Shown in pieces: positions 53,726-63,607 of a stretch of 64,000 nt of DNA. Numbering within the stretch: position 1 is the stretch's first letter; each line of letters opens with the position of its first letter. The stretch spans positions 1 through 64,000 of the forward strand of contig JAPDNP010000006.1 in the NCBI GenBank assembly GCA_025989215.1, written 5' to 3'. Source of the DNA: Neisseriaceae bacterium JH1-16. Lineage in GTDB: Bacteria; Pseudomonadota; Gammaproteobacteria; Burkholderiales; Chromobacteriaceae. The notes beneath the pieces were generated by a model. That model saw only the letters and a list, made by a program, of their open reading frames with translations. It was not told the DNA's origin and did not search any database. The translations under genes and the position numbers were made by a program.

Positions 53726-54145
53726 ATGAACTTTCGCCGAGGTCGCGGCCGCGACGAGCCGGAAATCAACTTCATCCCGCTGATCGACGTGCTGCTGGTG
53801 ATCCTGATCTTCCTGATGGTCACCACCACCTATTCGCGCTTCTCCGAGATGCAGATCAACCTGCCGACCGCGGCGGGTGAGACGCCGGAACAGAAGACCA
53901 CCCAGATCAACGTGGCGCTGTCCGCCGACGGCAAGCTTGCCATCGGCGACAAGAAGCTGCCCGATGCGCAGCGCGCGACGCTGGTGGCGGCGCTGAAGGC
54001 GGCGGCTGACGGCAAGACCCGGCCGGTGGTGGTGATCAACGCCGACGGCAAGGCCGCCCACCAGTCGGTGGTGAATGTGATGGAGGCGGCGCGCGAGGCC
54101 GGGCTGACCCAACTGACCTTCGCCACCCAGATGGAGACGCCGTGA
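53726..54145 (+). CDS. exbD: ExbD/TolR-family protein
   Basis: Partner of ExbB in the energy-transducing complex. The 139 residues start MNFRRGRGRDEPEINFIPLI, leading to a single helix (DVLLVILIFLMVTTTYS) whose Asp (D26) is the essential proton-linked residue of the family. The rest is a periplasmic domain ending [15 protein letters not shown] lies upstream. Its stop overlaps the GTG of lpxK (GTGA). Confidence 0.93.
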   Translation: MNFRRGRGRDEPEINFIPLIDVLLVILIFLMVTTTYSRFSEMQINLPTAAGETPEQKTTQINVALSADGKLAIGDKKLPDAQRATLVAALKAAADGKTRPVVVINADGKAAHQSVVNVMEAAREAGLTQLTFATQMETP

Positions 54146-55158
54146 GCGGCCGGATCGAACGCCACTGGTATCGCCCCAAACCCTGGCTAACAGCCCTGCT
54201 GGCCCCGCTGGCGGGGCTGTTTGCGCTGCTGGCGGCGCTGCGTCGCGGGCTGTTCCGTATCGGCCTGCTGCGCACCCACCGAGTGGCGCGCCCGGTGGTG
54301 GTGATCGGCAACATCAACGTCGGCGGGGTCGGCAAGACCCCGCTGACCCAGGCGCTGATCGCGCGCTTCGCCGAGGAGGGAGTCAAGGTCGGCGTGGTCA
54401 GCCGCGGCTATGGCGGCAACCACGTTCGGCCAACCTTGGTATCGGCCGGACACACCCCGGACGAGGTCGGCGACGAACCGTTGTTGATCGCCGCGGCCGG
54501 GGTGCCGGTGATGGTGGGGCGCGACCGGGTGGCCGCCGCCGCCGCGCTGGTCGACGCGCATCCCGAACTCGACCTGATCCTGTCCGACGACGGCCTGCAG
54601 CACTACCGGCTGGGGCGCGATCTGGAGGTGGTGGTGATCGACGGCGCGCGCGGTTTCGGCAACGGCTGCCTGCTGCCGAACGGACCGCTGCGCGAGTCGA
54701 CGGCCCGGTTGCGCCGCGCCGATGCGCTGGTGATCAACGGCGCCGGCTGCCCGACCTTGGCCGAACGACTGCCGGACAGCGTACCCAGGTTCGCGATGCG
54801 CCTGGCGCCGGAGCGCTTCGTGGCGCTGGCCGACCCGGCCGTCACCCGTCGCGCCGCCGATTTTTCCGGCGAGAAGGTGGTGGCGCTGGCCGGCATCGGC
54901 CATCCGGAGCGCTTCTTCGCCACGCTGGCCTCGCTCGGCGTCGAGCCGGCCCGCACGCTGGCGTTTCCCGACCACCATGCCTTCGCTCCGTCGGATATTC
55001 CGCAGGACGCCGACGCGGTGCTGGTGACCGCCAAGGACGCGGTCAAGTTGCGCTCGGTCAATCATGCTAAACTCTGGGTCCTGCCGGTTGCCGCCCGCAT
55101 TGAGCCGGATCTGGCCGGCTGGATCCTCCGCACACTGAAGATTCCCCATGGACGCTAA
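54142..55158 (+). CDS. lpxK: Tetraacyldisaccharide 4'-kinase
   Basis: Adds the 4'-phosphate to the lipid A precursor at the inner membrane. The 338 residues begin with a short membrane-associated helix (about 17-33), followed by the Walker A region [11 protein letters not shown] (56-66), and the DDGLQH signature that binds metal and substrate. It starts at GTG 54142, overlapping exbD, and ends 11 bases into the Trm112-type gene. One copy of TTCGGCCAAC (54425) and one on the minus strand (54757) lie within it. Confidence 0.95.
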   Translation: MSGRIERHWYRPKPWLTALLAPLAGLFALLAALRRGLFRIGLLRTHRVARPVVVIGNINVGGVGKTPLTQALIARFAEEGVKVGVVSRGYGGNHVRPTLVSAGHTPDEVGDEPLLIAAAGVPVMVGRDRVAAAAALVDAHPELDLILSDDGLQHYRLGRDLEVVVIDGARGFGNGCLLPNGPLRESTARLRRADALVINGAGCPTLAERLPDSVPRFAMRLAPERFVALADPAVTRRAADFSGEKVVALAGIGHPERFFATLASLGVEPARTLAFPDHHAFAPSDIPQDADAVLVTAKDAVKLRSVNHAKLWVLPVAARIEPDLAGWILRTLKIPHGR

Positions 55159-55330
55159 ATTTCTCGACATCCTCGTTTGCCCGATCTGCAAGGGCCCGCT
55201 GGTCTACGACAAACCCAAGCAGGAACTGATCTGCAAGGGCGACCGTCTGGCCTTCCCGATCCGCGACGGCATCCCGATGATGCTGGAGGGCGAGGCGCGC
55301 GAGCTGCCCCCCGAGGAAGAGGTGAAATGA
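55148..55330 (+). CDS. Trm112-family protein (YcaR-like)
   Basis: A 60-residue protein, [20 protein letters not shown] onward. It has the CPICKGPL zinc-knuckle start, [20 protein letters not shown] and an acidic tail, which are the YcaR/Trm112 pattern. Its frame overlaps lpxK by 11 bases and kdsB by four. Such proteins usually sit between lpxK and kdsB; a role in lipid A or LPS supply is suspected from context only. Eukaryotic Trm112 activates methyltransferases. Confidence 0.88.
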   Translation: MDAKFLDILVCPICKGPLVYDKPKQELICKGDRLAFPIRDGIPMMLEGEARELPPEEEVK

Positions 55331-56094
55331 CCGGCTTCTCGGTGGTGATCCCGGCGCGGCTCGCATCGACCCGCCTGCCGGGCAAGCCGCTGGCCGATAT
55401 CGCCGGCAAGCCGATGGTGGTGCGCGTGGCCGAGCAGGCCGCCAAGAGCGCCGCCCGCCGCGTGGTGGTGGCTACCGATCACGCCGACATCCTGGCCGCC
55501 TGCGCGGCACACGGCATCGAGGCGGTGCTGACCCGTGCCGACCATGCCAGCGGCACCGACCGCCTGGCCGAGGTGGCCGAGCTACTGTCGATGCCGGACG
55601 ACGAGATCGTCGTCAATGTGCAGGGCGACGAGCCGCTAATCGACCCGGTGCTGATCGACCAAGTGGCGCAGTTGCTCGCCGACAGCGCGGCACCGATGGC
55701 GACTGCGGCGCACCCGATCGGCGATGCGAGAGAATTCTTCAATCCGAACGTGGTGAAGGTGGTGTGCAACGCCGCCGGCCACGCGCTGTATTTCAGCCGG
55801 GCACCGCTGCCGTGGGCCCGCGACGTGTTCGCCCAAGATGCGAGCGTGCTGCCGGCAGGCCTACCGGCGCTGCGGCACATCGGCCTGTACGCCTATCGGG
55901 CCGGCTTCCTGTCGACCTATGCGCAGCTGGCGCCGTCGCCGCTGGAGCAGTTCGAGGCGCTCGAGCAGCTGCGCGTGCTGTGGCACGGCCACGCGATCGC
56001 GGTGGCCGAAGTTGCCGAGGCGCCGGCCGCAGGCGTCGACACCCCGGAAGACCTGGAACGGGTGCGTGCCGTGCTGGCCGCGCGTCCGGCCTGA
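55327..56094 (+). CDS. kdsB: 3-deoxy-manno-octulosonate cytidylyltransferase
   Basis: Activates KDO with CTP for lipopolysaccharide. The 255 residues begin [20 protein letters not shown], the nucleotidyltransferase loop, and continue with [16 protein letters not shown] and the late [10 protein letters not shown] segment. The ATG overlaps the preceding stop by four bases. A 42-base gap leads to adk, so all genes from exbB to adk may be one transcript. Confidence 0.95.
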   Translation: MTGFSVVIPARLASTRLPGKPLADIAGKPMVVRVAEQAAKSAARRVVVATDHADILAACAAHGIEAVLTRADHASGTDRLAEVAELLSMPDDEIVVNVQGDEPLIDPVLIDQVAQLLADSAAPMATAAHPIGDAREFFNPNVVKVVCNAAGHALYFSRAPLPWARDVFAQDASVLPAGLPALRHIGLYAYRAGFLSTYAQLAPSPLEQFEALEQLRVLWHGHAIAVAEVAEAPAAGVDTPEDLERVRAVLAARPA

Positions 56095-56103
56095 AACGAA
56101 TAA

Positions 56104-56790
<687 letters not shown>

Positions 56791-56792
56791 GC

Positions 56793-56810
56793 GTTCGGCC
56801 ATTCGGCCAA
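56793..56810 (+). repeat. Double copy of the TTCGGCCAA motif
   Basis: TTCGGCCATTCGGCCAAC: one near copy and one perfect copy in tandem, in the 32 bases between the adk stop and its terminator. It is one of the few places where the motif is doubled. Confidence 0.8.
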
Positions 56811-56822
56811 CCTTGTTGCCTG

Positions 56823-56852
56823 AAAAGGGCGGGAGCGATCCCGCCCTTTTTG
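56823..56852 (+). terminator. Intrinsic terminator of adk
   Basis: A perfect 12-bp stem (AAAAGGGCGGGA / TCCCGCCCTTTT) with a GCGA loop, running into a T tract. The A run on the left makes it work as well on the minus strand. Confidence 0.92.
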
Positions 56853-57203
56853 CATTCTGGCGCGGCAGCAGGCCTACTCGATGATCGTGTCGGGGGCGTT
56901 GCGGGGGCTTCCAGATCAGCGGAGCACGCCGCCCGAGATGTGGGGAGTTCGGCTCGGGTGCAGGGCGGATGCGAGCAGCACATTTGATGCGTCACAAAAT
57001 CAATACAGATTGCTGCTGCTGCCAAGGCACCCTGCGGAGTAAAGTAGCGCACTTGCATCGCGGTGCGACGGCGACTGAGCCGCCACGCGTCATGTGCATG
57101 CAGGATGGCGCCATCTGGGGAACCGCACTGGCTGCCCTTGGCCTATCCTGGCAAGAACAACGCATCCGTCCGGGCCACTGTCCGGTGCGGCAAGGAGAAC
57201 AAT
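56853..57203. other. Gene-free stretch before the hemolysin III gene
   Basis: A 143-codon minus-strand frame covers it, but is Arg/Ala/Pro-rich in the way of chance frames and has no ribosome site. I see no RNA motif that I can name. The end holds the AAGGAG of the next gene. Confidence 0.4.
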
Positions 57204-57818
57204 ATGTATTACGGCGAACGCTTTAACGGCGTGTCGCATCTGGTCGGCGCGGTGCTGTCGGTGGCAGCGCTGGTGGCCTTGGTCTGGTCGGCCAGCCTGC
57301 AAGGTGACCCGTGGAAGATCGTCAGCTTCTCGCTGTACGGCACGACGCTGGTGGCGCTCTACCTGATTTCGACGCTGTACCATAGCGTGAAGGGGCGGGC
57401 CAAGGCGGTGCTGCAGAAGTTCGACCACTCGGCGATCTATCTGCTGATCGCCGGCAGCTACACTCCCTATTGCCTGGTGACGCTGCGCGGCCCGTGGGGT
57501 TGGACGCTGTTCGGCGTCTCCTGGGGGCTGGCAGTGTTCGGCATTGTCCAGGAAGTGACGCTGGGCCGGCGCACCCGCGTGCTGTCGATGATCCTGTACG
57601 TGATGATGGGCTGGCTGGTGCTGGTGGCGATCAAGCCGCTGGTCGCCTCGCTATCGACACCGGGCCTGATGTGGCTGGCGGCCGGCGGCATCATCTACAG
57701 CATCGGTATCTACTGGTTCCTCAACGATGAGAAGATTCGCCATGGTCACGGCATCTGGCACTTGTTCGTGCTGGGTGGCAGCCTGTGCCAATTCATCAGC
57801 GTGTTCTGGTTCGTCTGA
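57204..57818 (+). CDS. PAQR-family hemolysin III protein
   Basis: A 204-residue membrane protein with seven helices. STLYHSVKG, FDHSAIYLLIAGSYTPYCL and HGHGIWHLFVLGGSLCQF carry the histidines and aspartate of the zinc-binding PAQR core. AAGGAG lies seven bases upstream of ATG 57204; the frame opens 47 codons earlier without support. The name comes from a Bacillus homologue, and the role in this organism is unknown. Confidence 0.9.
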   Translation: MYYGERFNGVSHLVGAVLSVAALVALVWSASLQGDPWKIVSFSLYGTTLVALYLISTLYHSVKGRAKAVLQKFDHSAIYLLIAGSYTPYCLVTLRGPWGWTLFGVSWGLAVFGIVQEVTLGRRTRVLSMILYVMMGWLVLVAIKPLVASLSTPGLMWLAAGGIIYSIGIYWFLNDEKIRHGHGIWHLFVLGGSLCQFISVFWFV

Positions 57819-57837
57819 TCCAACTATCGCATCCAGC

Positions 57838-57868
57838 AAAACGGCGCCCCCGCGGGGCGCCGTTTTAT
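57838..57868. terminator. Bidirectional terminator between convergent genes
   Basis: AAACGGCGCCCC and GGGGCGCCGTTT form a 12-bp stem around CGC, with an A run on one side and a T run on the other. It should end both the hemolysin III gene and the convergent DMT gene. Confidence 0.9.
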
Positions 57869-57888
57869 TTGGGGTGATTCGGCCAAGC

Positions 57889-58818
57889 CTAGCGCGGCCG
57901 GATCAGCACCTGCCGGCCCAGCGGCAGCTTCTGCAGCACCAAGCCACCCAGGATCAGCACAAGGCCGGTCAGCGTCGACGGGTAGATCGGTTCGCCGACA
58001 ATCTGGTGGATCAATAGCAGCGACAGCAGCGGCGACAGGAAGATCAGGTTGGCGATCTTGGCAGTGCTTTCGGTCAACTTCATCGCGCTGAGCCACAGCA
58101 CGAAGGTGAAGCCCATCTCCAGCGCGCCGACATAGGCGGCACCGGCCAGCCCCTGCCAGGCTACCAGGCGCAGCTCGCCGGTGACGGCGCACCAGGCCAG
58201 GATCAGCGGCAGCGCGAAGGTGAAGTTCTGCGCCAGTGCCAGTACCGGCTCGCGGGTGTCGCGGGTATTGAAGATCCAGTAAGCGGCCCACAGTACGGTC
58301 GAGGCGAGCGCGAACAGCACGCCGTGCGCATCCGAAAACGACAGTCCCAGTACGTCGCCGCGCGTGCCGATCACCAGCACTCCCAGGTAGCAGACCAGCG
58401 CCGCCAGCGCGTCGCGCACCGTCAGCGCCTGGCGTAGCAGCGGTACGGCCAGCAGCGTCATCGTCAGTGCCCAGGTGTAGTTGATCGCCTGCGCTTCTTG
58501 CGCCGGCAGCAGCGAATAGGCCTGGAACAGGATCAGGTAGTAGACGAAGGGGTTGATCGCCCCGAGCGTCAGCGAACGGCGCCAGTTGCTCCCGAGACTG
58601 GATAAGTAGTCACCGAGCCGGCGTTGGCCGGCGAGGATGGCCAACAGCGATACGAGCGAGGCGGCACAGGCGTACAGCACCAGCTGTGCCGGGCTCATGT
58701 GCTGCAGGCTGATCTTGAACGCGGTGGCCACGGTCGACCAGGCAAGTACGGCGGCGAGGCCGAAGGCAAAGGCGCGGGATTGGCGCGTCACGGTCGGGCT
58801 CCAGGCAAAAGAGACCAT
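57889..58818 (-). CDS. EamA/DMT-family transporter
   Basis: A 309-residue inner-membrane exporter with ten helices in two five-helix EamA halves (about 15-145 and 155-300). The N-terminal half has LAWSTVATAFKISL, and the second has ALASTVLWAAYWIFNTRD and LIFLSPLLSLLLIHQIVGEP. I start at ATG 58818; the frame is open to 58881. The substrate is unknown; relatives export amino acids or metabolites. The ribosome site is weak. Confidence 0.88.
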   Translation of the reverse strand: MVSFAWSPTVTRQSRAFAFGLAAVLAWSTVATAFKISLQHMSPAQLVLYACAASLVSLLAILAGQRRLGDYLSSLGSNWRRSLTLGAINPFVYYLILFQAYSLLPAQEAQAINYTWALTMTLLAVPLLRQALTVRDALAALVCYLGVLVIGTRGDVLGLSFSDAHGVLFALASTVLWAAYWIFNTRDTREPVLALAQNFTFALPLILAWCAVTGELRLVAWQGLAGAAYVGALEMGFTFVLWLSAMKLTESTAKIANLIFLSPLLSLLLIHQIVGEPIYPSTLTGLVLILGGLVLQKLPLGRQVLIRPR

Positions 58819-58980
58819 TCTAGCGACAGGAAGTCGGGCTGACGACTGAATGGCGATTGGAGCCAATCGAATGACGGGCAAAAAAACGCCACGAGCCGGT
58901 AGGGAAGCCCGGTCGTGGCGGAACGCGTCAGTTGTTACGCGAAGAGAGAAGCTGCAGTATTCAAGTGCCTGACTTGGGAT

Positions 58981-59376
58981 TCAGCGGCGATGGTCCCAGT
59001 CGTCGTGGTGCCAGCCCCGATGATCCCAACCGTGGTGATCCCAGCCACGGTGATCCCAACCTCGGTGGTCCCAACCTCGGTGGTCCCAGCCGCGATGATC
59101 CCAGTCTTCGTGACGGTCGCCGCCCCAGTGACGATCCCCATCCCAACGCTCGTAGCGCACTTCCTGGCGGCGGTCGTAATCGTTGCCGATCGCGGCGCCG
59201 CCGGCACCGCCGAGTGCGCCGCCGAGGATCGCACCGTCACGCCCTCCGACCGACTCGCCGATCGCCGCACCGGCCGCGCCGCCCAGTGCACCGCCCAGCA
59301 ACGTCGAGCCGCCTGCAAAGGCCGAGCCGGCAAGGGTGAACAGCAGTGCGCCGGTGAGTAGTAGCTGTCGTTTCAT
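58981..59376 (-). CDS. Glycine-zipper exported protein with HRGWD repeats (copy 1)
   Basis: A 131-residue periplasmic or outer-membrane protein. The signal peptide (MKRQLLLTGALLFTLAGSAFA) is followed by a glycine zipper (GGALGGAAGAAIGESVGGRD and a second round). A C-terminal tail of about 45 residues consists of five-residue repeats HRGWD and variants (HHGWD, HRGWH). The start is at 59376; the frame opens to 59412 without support. Two paralogues lie to its right. Confidence 0.82.
   Translation of the reverse strand: MKRQLLLTGALLFTLAGSAFAGGSTLLGGALGGAAGAAIGESVGGRDGAILGGALGGAGGAAIGNDYDRRQEVRYERWDGDRHWGGDRHEDWDHRGWDHRGWDHRGWDHRGWDHHGWDHRGWHHDDWDHRR
58985..59110 (-). repeat. Tandem 15-bp coding repeat (HRGWD)
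   Basis: The DNA repeats a 15-bp unit, with variants of GGTGGTCCCAACCTC or GGTGATCCCAACCGT read on the plus strand, about seven times. Copy number could change by slippage without breaking the frame. Confidence 0.75.
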
Positions 59377-59716
59377 GATGGAATCCTCGGTGGTTTCGTT
59401 TGATGCACTCATGCTAGCCCGGCGTCACCGTCACAGTTGTAAAGAACTGTTAGCAAATATTGGTCGTTTGATCAGGGCTGGAGGTGCAGTGGGGAGCCTC
59501 AGTCCGGCTTGCCCGAGGGGAACAAAGCGGCGCCCCGGCATGTGTGAGACAGGCCGGGGCGAGGAGGGTGGCGAGGTATGCATCAGTAGCGGTGTCTCGA
59601 AGCGGGCCGAGGGCCGCTGGCAACACTTGCGTAGTCGCTTTGGCCTGTCGCGCTGCCATGGGCGCAGGTACTACGGCGAGGCAGCGAACAAGGCCAAGAG
59701 CGTTTGTCAGCGGGCC
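59377..59716. other. Gene-free stretch between two glycine-zipper genes
   Basis: Frames on either strand are Arg- or Ala-rich and have no ribosome site. The right end should hold a terminator or promoter for the neighbours, but I found no clear one. Confidence 0.35.
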
Positions 59717-59989
59717 TTAGTCGCGGTAGTGGTGGCGGTGTTTCTTATAGCGTTTGTAGCGATGTTTCGGGGCTTCCTTGCGGCGGTCGTAATCGTTGCC
59801 GATCGCTGCACCGCCGGCACCTCCGATTGCCCCGCCGATGATGGCTCCATTGCGACCACCGACCGACTCGCCGACTGCGGCACCGGCGCCGCCGCCAAGC
59901 GCACCGCCGAGGATGGTGCCGGTGCTAGCGTGAGCCAGGCCGGACAGCGTCAGCGCGAATGTCGCACAGAGCAAGATGTGGTGTTTCAT
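59717..59989 (-). CDS. Glycine-zipper exported protein (copy 2)
   Basis: A 90-residue protein with signal peptide MKHHILLCATFALTLSGLAH then the same zipper (GGALGGGAGAAVGESVGGRN) as copy 1. Its tail is basic (KHRYKRYKKHRHHYRD) rather than Trp-rich. ATG 59989 is preferred over the open frame to 60073. The 269 bases to copy 3 are gene-free. Confidence 0.78.
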   Translation of the reverse strand: MKHHILLCATFALTLSGLAHASTGTILGGALGGGAGAAVGESVGGRNGAIIGGAIGGAGGAAIGNDYDRRKEAPKHRYKRYKKHRHHYRD

Positions 59990-60258
59990 GATGACGTAAC
60001 TCCTTGTTATTTTAGATTCGTGCCGGGATGCTATCGTGGATGACGATGACGATTTGTCAGGAAGTGTTAGCAAATATTGAGCGCGGCCCCATGGGGCGCG
60101 GCATGAGTGGCGGGGAAAGCAGGGCAGCGATGGCTGGACGTGATACTGCAGGCGGTTGGCTCGCCGTGATCGTGGTGGTGAGGTGCAAAAGCAACCGCCC
60201 CGCCGGGCCGACGGGAGCGGCAGGGCGGGGCGGAGGGTCGGCTCGTTAAGAGACGGGC

Positions 60259-60561
60259 TCAGTCGCGGTCGTGGTGATGGTGCCGCCAGCCGCGATGGCG
60301 ACCATGGTCATGGTAGTAATCGCGGTCGACGTAGCGCACTTCTTCCTGGCGCTGGCCGTAGTCGTGGCCGATCGCCGCGCCGGCACCGCCGCCGAGCGCA
60401 CCGCCAAGGATCGCGCCGTCACGGCCGCCGACCGACTCGCCGATTGCGGAGCCAGCCGCGCCGCCGAGCGCGCCGCCGAGAATGGTCGAGCCACCGGCGA
60501 AGGCCGAACCAGCCAGGGTCAGCAGCAGCGCTGCCGGGATCAGAAAGTATCGCTTCTTCAT
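60259..60561 (-). CDS. Glycine-zipper exported protein (copy 3)
   Basis: A 100-residue protein with signal peptide MKKRYFLIPAALLLTLAGSA and the zipper of the other two (ILGGALGGAAGSAIGESVGG). The tail is His/Asp/Tyr-rich (YYHDHGRHRGWRHHHHDRD), with one HRGW, so the long repeat of copy 1 may have grown from such a unit. The three genes run in tandem on the minus strand and probably arose by duplication. Confidence 0.8.
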   Translation of the reverse strand: MKKRYFLIPAALLLTLAGSAFAGGSTILGGALGGAAGSAIGESVGGRDGAILGGALGGGAGAAIGHDYGQRQEEVRYVDRDYYHDHGRHRGWRHHHHDRD

Positions 60562-60640
60562 GGGGCTTCTCTGTTGTAGTGAGTTGCCGCCATCCTAGCG
60601 CGTGATATGCGCCACAATTGTAAAGAACTGTTAGGAACTG

Positions 60641-62125
60641 TTAAGCGTTCGTAAGTCCCGGTGTTGGCGGGGCCATCAGCCGGTTCAAGGCACGGCTCAG
60701 GTAGGGCAACGTCGCCGAGGCGCTGAGACCGAGCGGGCCACCTTGCTCGGCGGTGTAGGCATCGCCGGCGAGGCCGTGTGCGCGTACCGCCAGCGAGGCG
60801 GCGTCGAATGCGCTCATGCCCTGCGCGAGCAAGGCGGCGACGACGCCGGACAACACGTCGCCCTGGCCGGCCACCGCCAGGGCCGGGCCTCCGCTGACAT
60901 TGACGCGGAAGAAGCCGTCCGGGCGGGCGATGACGCTGCCGGCCCCCTTGAGCACTACCACCGACTGGAATCGAGCGGCGAGGGCGCGAGCTGCGGCGAC
61001 GCGGTCGGCCTGGACGTCGGGGGTGCCGACGCCGAGCAGCCGTGCCCCTTCGGCGGGGTGCGGAGTCAATACCTTGGGGCTGCTACTGGCGGCGAGCCGT
61101 TCGGCCAACTGGGTATCGCCGGCGAGCAGGTTCAGTGCATCGGCGTCGATCACTTTGGCGCTGGCCTGTTCCAGCACCGCGCGCAGCCAGTGGCGTGCCT
61201 TGCCGCTCTGGCCCAGGCCCGGCCCGATCGCGACCACGCCGATACCGGGCTGCAAGGCCTGCGCCGGCGGCGCGACCATCAGCTCCGGTGCGGCCGGATC
61301 GACCGGCAGGCGGGCGTCGAGCGCGCACAGAAACACCTTGCCGGCGCCGCCTGCTAGCGCGGCGCGGCCGGCCAACAGCGCCGCACCGAGCATGCCTGGC
61401 GCGCCGCCGATCACGGCGGCCGTGCCGTTGCTGCCCTTGTGACTGTTGGCCGAACGGGCGAGAACCCGGGCATCGGCGCGGTTGAGTTCGCCGTCGGGGT
61501 CTGGTAGCAGTTCGATCGGCACGTCGAGCGTGGCTAGTGTCACCGTCCCGGCGTAGTCGGCGCCATCGGCGGTATGAAGGCCCGGCTTGGCGCACAGGAA
61601 GGTCAGCGTTGCATCGGCGCGCAGCGCGGTGCCGTGTACATTGCCGGTCCAGCCGTCCAGCCCGGTGGGGACGTCGAGTGCGTAGCAAGGACAGCGCAGC
61701 GCATTGAGCCGTTCGATCAGCGCCGGCCAGTCGCCGGCGAGCGGCCGGGAGAGTCCGATGCCGAACAGGCCGTCGATCAGCGCGTCGGGCTGGCTGATGC
61801 CATCGAGGGTGGCCCGTTCCGACAGGCCCAGCGAACGGCAGGCCGCCAGCGCCTCGATGGCCGGCGGGCTGGTCGGTGGCGTTGGCACCAGCAGTTCGAC
61901 CCGCTGGCCGCGTTCGGCCAACCTGACCGCCAGCCACAGCGCGTCGCCGCCGTTATTGCCCGGTCCTACGGCGATCAGTACCCGGCCGTGCGGCGCGAGC
62001 CGCGTGTCCAGCCAGTCTGCCGCGGCCTGGGCGGCGCGCTGCATCAGGTTCAGGCCGGCGGCGTCGGCGCGCTGCTCCAGTGCGCGCAGTGCGCTCAGGC
62101 GGTAGATCGGCTCGGCGGTGCTCAT
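60641..62125 (-). CDS. nnr: Bifunctional NAD(P)H-hydrate epimerase/dehydratase
   Basis: Repairs damaged NAD(P)H hydrates. The 494 residues join an epimerase domain (about 1-210; GNNGGDALWLAVRL is the YjeF_N signature) with a carbohydrate-kinase-like dehydratase domain (about 225-485; DADALNLLAG, LTPHPAEGARLL and GQGDVLSG bind the nucleotide). The start lies a base past the ubiX stop on the same strand, so they are an operon. The E. coli fused form has the same order. Confidence 0.93.
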   Translation of the reverse strand: MSTAEPIYRLSALRALEQRADAAGLNLMQRAAQAAADWLDTRLAPHGRVLIAVGPGNNGGDALWLAVRLAERGQRVELLVPTPPTSPPAIEALAACRSLGLSERATLDGISQPDALIDGLFGIGLSRPLAGDWPALIERLNALRCPCYALDVPTGLDGWTGNVHGTALRADATLTFLCAKPGLHTADGADYAGTVTLATLDVPIELLPDPDGELNRADARVLARSANSHKGSNGTAAVIGGAPGMLGAALLAGRAALAGGAGKVFLCALDARLPVDPAAPELMVAPPAQALQPGIGVVAIGPGLGQSGKARHWLRAVLEQASAKVIDADALNLLAGDTQLAERLAASSSPKVLTPHPAEGARLLGVGTPDVQADRVAAARALAARFQSVVVLKGAGSVIARPDGFFRVNVSGGPALAVAGQGDVLSGVVAALLAQGMSAFDAASLAVRAHGLAGDAYTAEQGGPLGLSASATLPYLSRALNRLMAPPTPGLTNA

Positions 62126-62126
62126 C

Positions 62127-62735
62127 TCATTCTCCCCAGCGCGGCAGCAGTTGGTGTTCGACGTTCAGCTGGTCGAGGATGCGCGCGACCACGAAATCGA
62201 CCATGTCGTCGATGCTTTGCGGGTGAGTATAGAAGCCCGGTGCCGGCGGCAGGATCACCACGCCGAGGCGGGCTAGCTTCAGCATGTGCTCCAGATGGAT
62301 CGCCGACAGCGGCGACTCGCGCGGCACCAGCACCAGTTTGCGGCCTTCCTTGATGCTGACGTCGGCGGCGCGCTCGATCAAGTTGTCCGAGGTGCCCAGC
62401 GCAATCGCCGCCAGCGTGCCCATCGAACACGGGCAGACCACCATCGCATCGGCCGGGTTGGAGCCGGAGGCAACCGGCGCGAACCATTCCTCGCGGCCGA
62501 ATACCTTGAGCTGTCCTTCGGCTGGCTGGTGGCGTTCGGCCAACCAGCGCTCGAATTCGGCCGGGCGCGATGGCAGCGTCAGGTCCATCTCCTGCTTGGC
62601 GACCACTTGGGAGGCCTGCGAATACAGTACCCAGACGCGGCGCCCGGCGGCCAGCAGGCAGTCGATCAGGCGCAGGCCGTAGGGCAGGCCGGAGGCGCCG
62701 GTCAGCGCCACGGTCACGGTGTTAGTCGCTCGCAT
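62127..62735 (-). CDS. ubiX: Flavin prenyltransferase
   Basis: Makes the prenylated FMN that the decarboxylase UbiD needs in ubiquinone synthesis. The 202 residues contain TGASGLPYGLRL at the start, VVCPCSMGTLAAIALGTSDN in the middle and LVPRESPLSAIHLEHML near the end, the UbiX signatures. It overlaps the Gx-transporter gene by 14 bases and is followed at once by nnr. One TTCGGCCAAC copy lies inside it (62535). Confidence 0.95.
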   Translation of the reverse strand: MRATNTVTVALTGASGLPYGLRLIDCLLAAGRRVWVLYSQASQVVAKQEMDLTLPSRPAEFERWLAERHQPAEGQLKVFGREEWFAPVASGSNPADAMVVCPCSMGTLAAIALGTSDNLIERAADVSIKEGRKLVLVPRESPLSAIHLEHMLKLARLGVVILPPAPGFYTHPQSIDDMVDFVVARILDQLNVEHQLLPRWGE

Positions 62736-63255
62736 CGGGAGCCTCCATCAGTTTCTGGGCGATCAGGCCGTTGGCAAGGCCGCTCACCAGCGCGGTCAGC
62801 GCGAAAATCGGAACGAAATATAGGATGCCGTTGGACGGGATCAACAGCCAGCGCGCCAGGGCCAGCTGTCCGGCGATGTGGCAGAACGCCGCGACCAGGC
62901 TGGCGCTGACCGGGCCGAACCAGCGCTGCGGCCAAGTCGAAACCAGCGCGAGGCCGGCCAGGCTCGCCAGCCCGCCGGCCAGGCTCAGGAAGAAGCCCGG
63001 GGTGAACAGCGAGCCGAGCAGCAGCCCGGCGCCGAAGATGCGCAGCAGACTCACCGCCAGCGCCACGCGCCAGCCATACCACGATAGCGCTATCAGCGTG
63101 ACGATGTTGGCGAGGCCCGGCTTTACCCCCGGCAGCGGCGATGGAATGCCGGCGTCGACCAGCGCCAGCACGATGGCGAGCGCGGCGAGCCGCGCGACGC
63201 GGTGGTCGCTGGCGTCGGCGGCAAGTACGAGGCGGTCAGAAGCTGAGGCTGTCAT
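62722..63255 (-). CDS. Gx transporter family protein
   Basis: A 177-residue membrane protein with about five helices and PSPLPGVKPGLANIVTLIAL at the start of the conserved core, which is typical of Gx transporters (also known as the heptaprenyl diphosphate synthase component I family). Substrate unknown. Its start overlaps the upstream NusG-II gene by 20 bases and its end overlaps ubiX by 14, so the genes are tightly linked. Confidence 0.85.
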   Translation of the reverse strand: MTASASDRLVLAADASDHRVARLAALAIVLALVDAGIPSPLPGVKPGLANIVTLIALSWYGWRVALAVSLLRIFGAGLLLGSLFTPGFFLSLAGGLASLAGLALVSTWPQRWFGPVSASLVAAFCHIAGQLALARWLLIPSNGILYFVPIFALTALVSGLANGLIAQKLMEAPDASD

Positions 63256-63607
63256 ACGGGGCGTCGGGAGCGGTCAGTTCGATGCTGGTGGCGTTGGGCA
63301 GGCAGATCGCGATCTGGCCGGCGTGCTCCAGCCAGCCCTGCTTCACACAGTACTGGCGGGGGCTCGGGTCGCGGCGGATGCGGGCGCGGCCGTGGGCGAT
63401 TTCGATTTCGGTGATGCCGAGCGGGCCGGGCACCGCGATCAACTGATCGTGGCGCAGGCTGACGGTGCGATAAGGCTGACCGCCGGCACGGATCACCACG
63501 TCGCGCGCCGCGCCGCGCTGCCACAGCGTGAGGGTCAGCCAGGCGGTTAACAGGATGCCGGCCGCCAGCACCAGCCAGTCACCCGGCCGCAGGCCGGGAC
63601 GGATCAT
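63236..63607 (-). CDS. NusG domain II-containing protein
   Basis: A 123-residue protein with an N-terminal membrane helix (about 10-27, [19 protein letters not shown]) and a NusG-II-like beta domain outside the membrane (about 45-120, with [20 protein letters not shown] and a conserved QYCVKQGW). The pair of NusG-II plus Gx transporter recurs in many bacteria and is thought to handle a redox or isoprenoid cargo; I cannot be more exact. ATG 63607 overlaps the rapZ stop by four bases. Confidence 0.85.
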   Translation of the reverse strand: MIRPGLRPGDWLVLAAGILLTAWLTLTLWQRGAARDVVIRAGGQPYRTVSLRHDQLIAVPGPLGITEIEIAHGRARIRRDPSPRQYCVKQGWLEHAGQIAICLPNATSIELTAPDAPYDSLSF

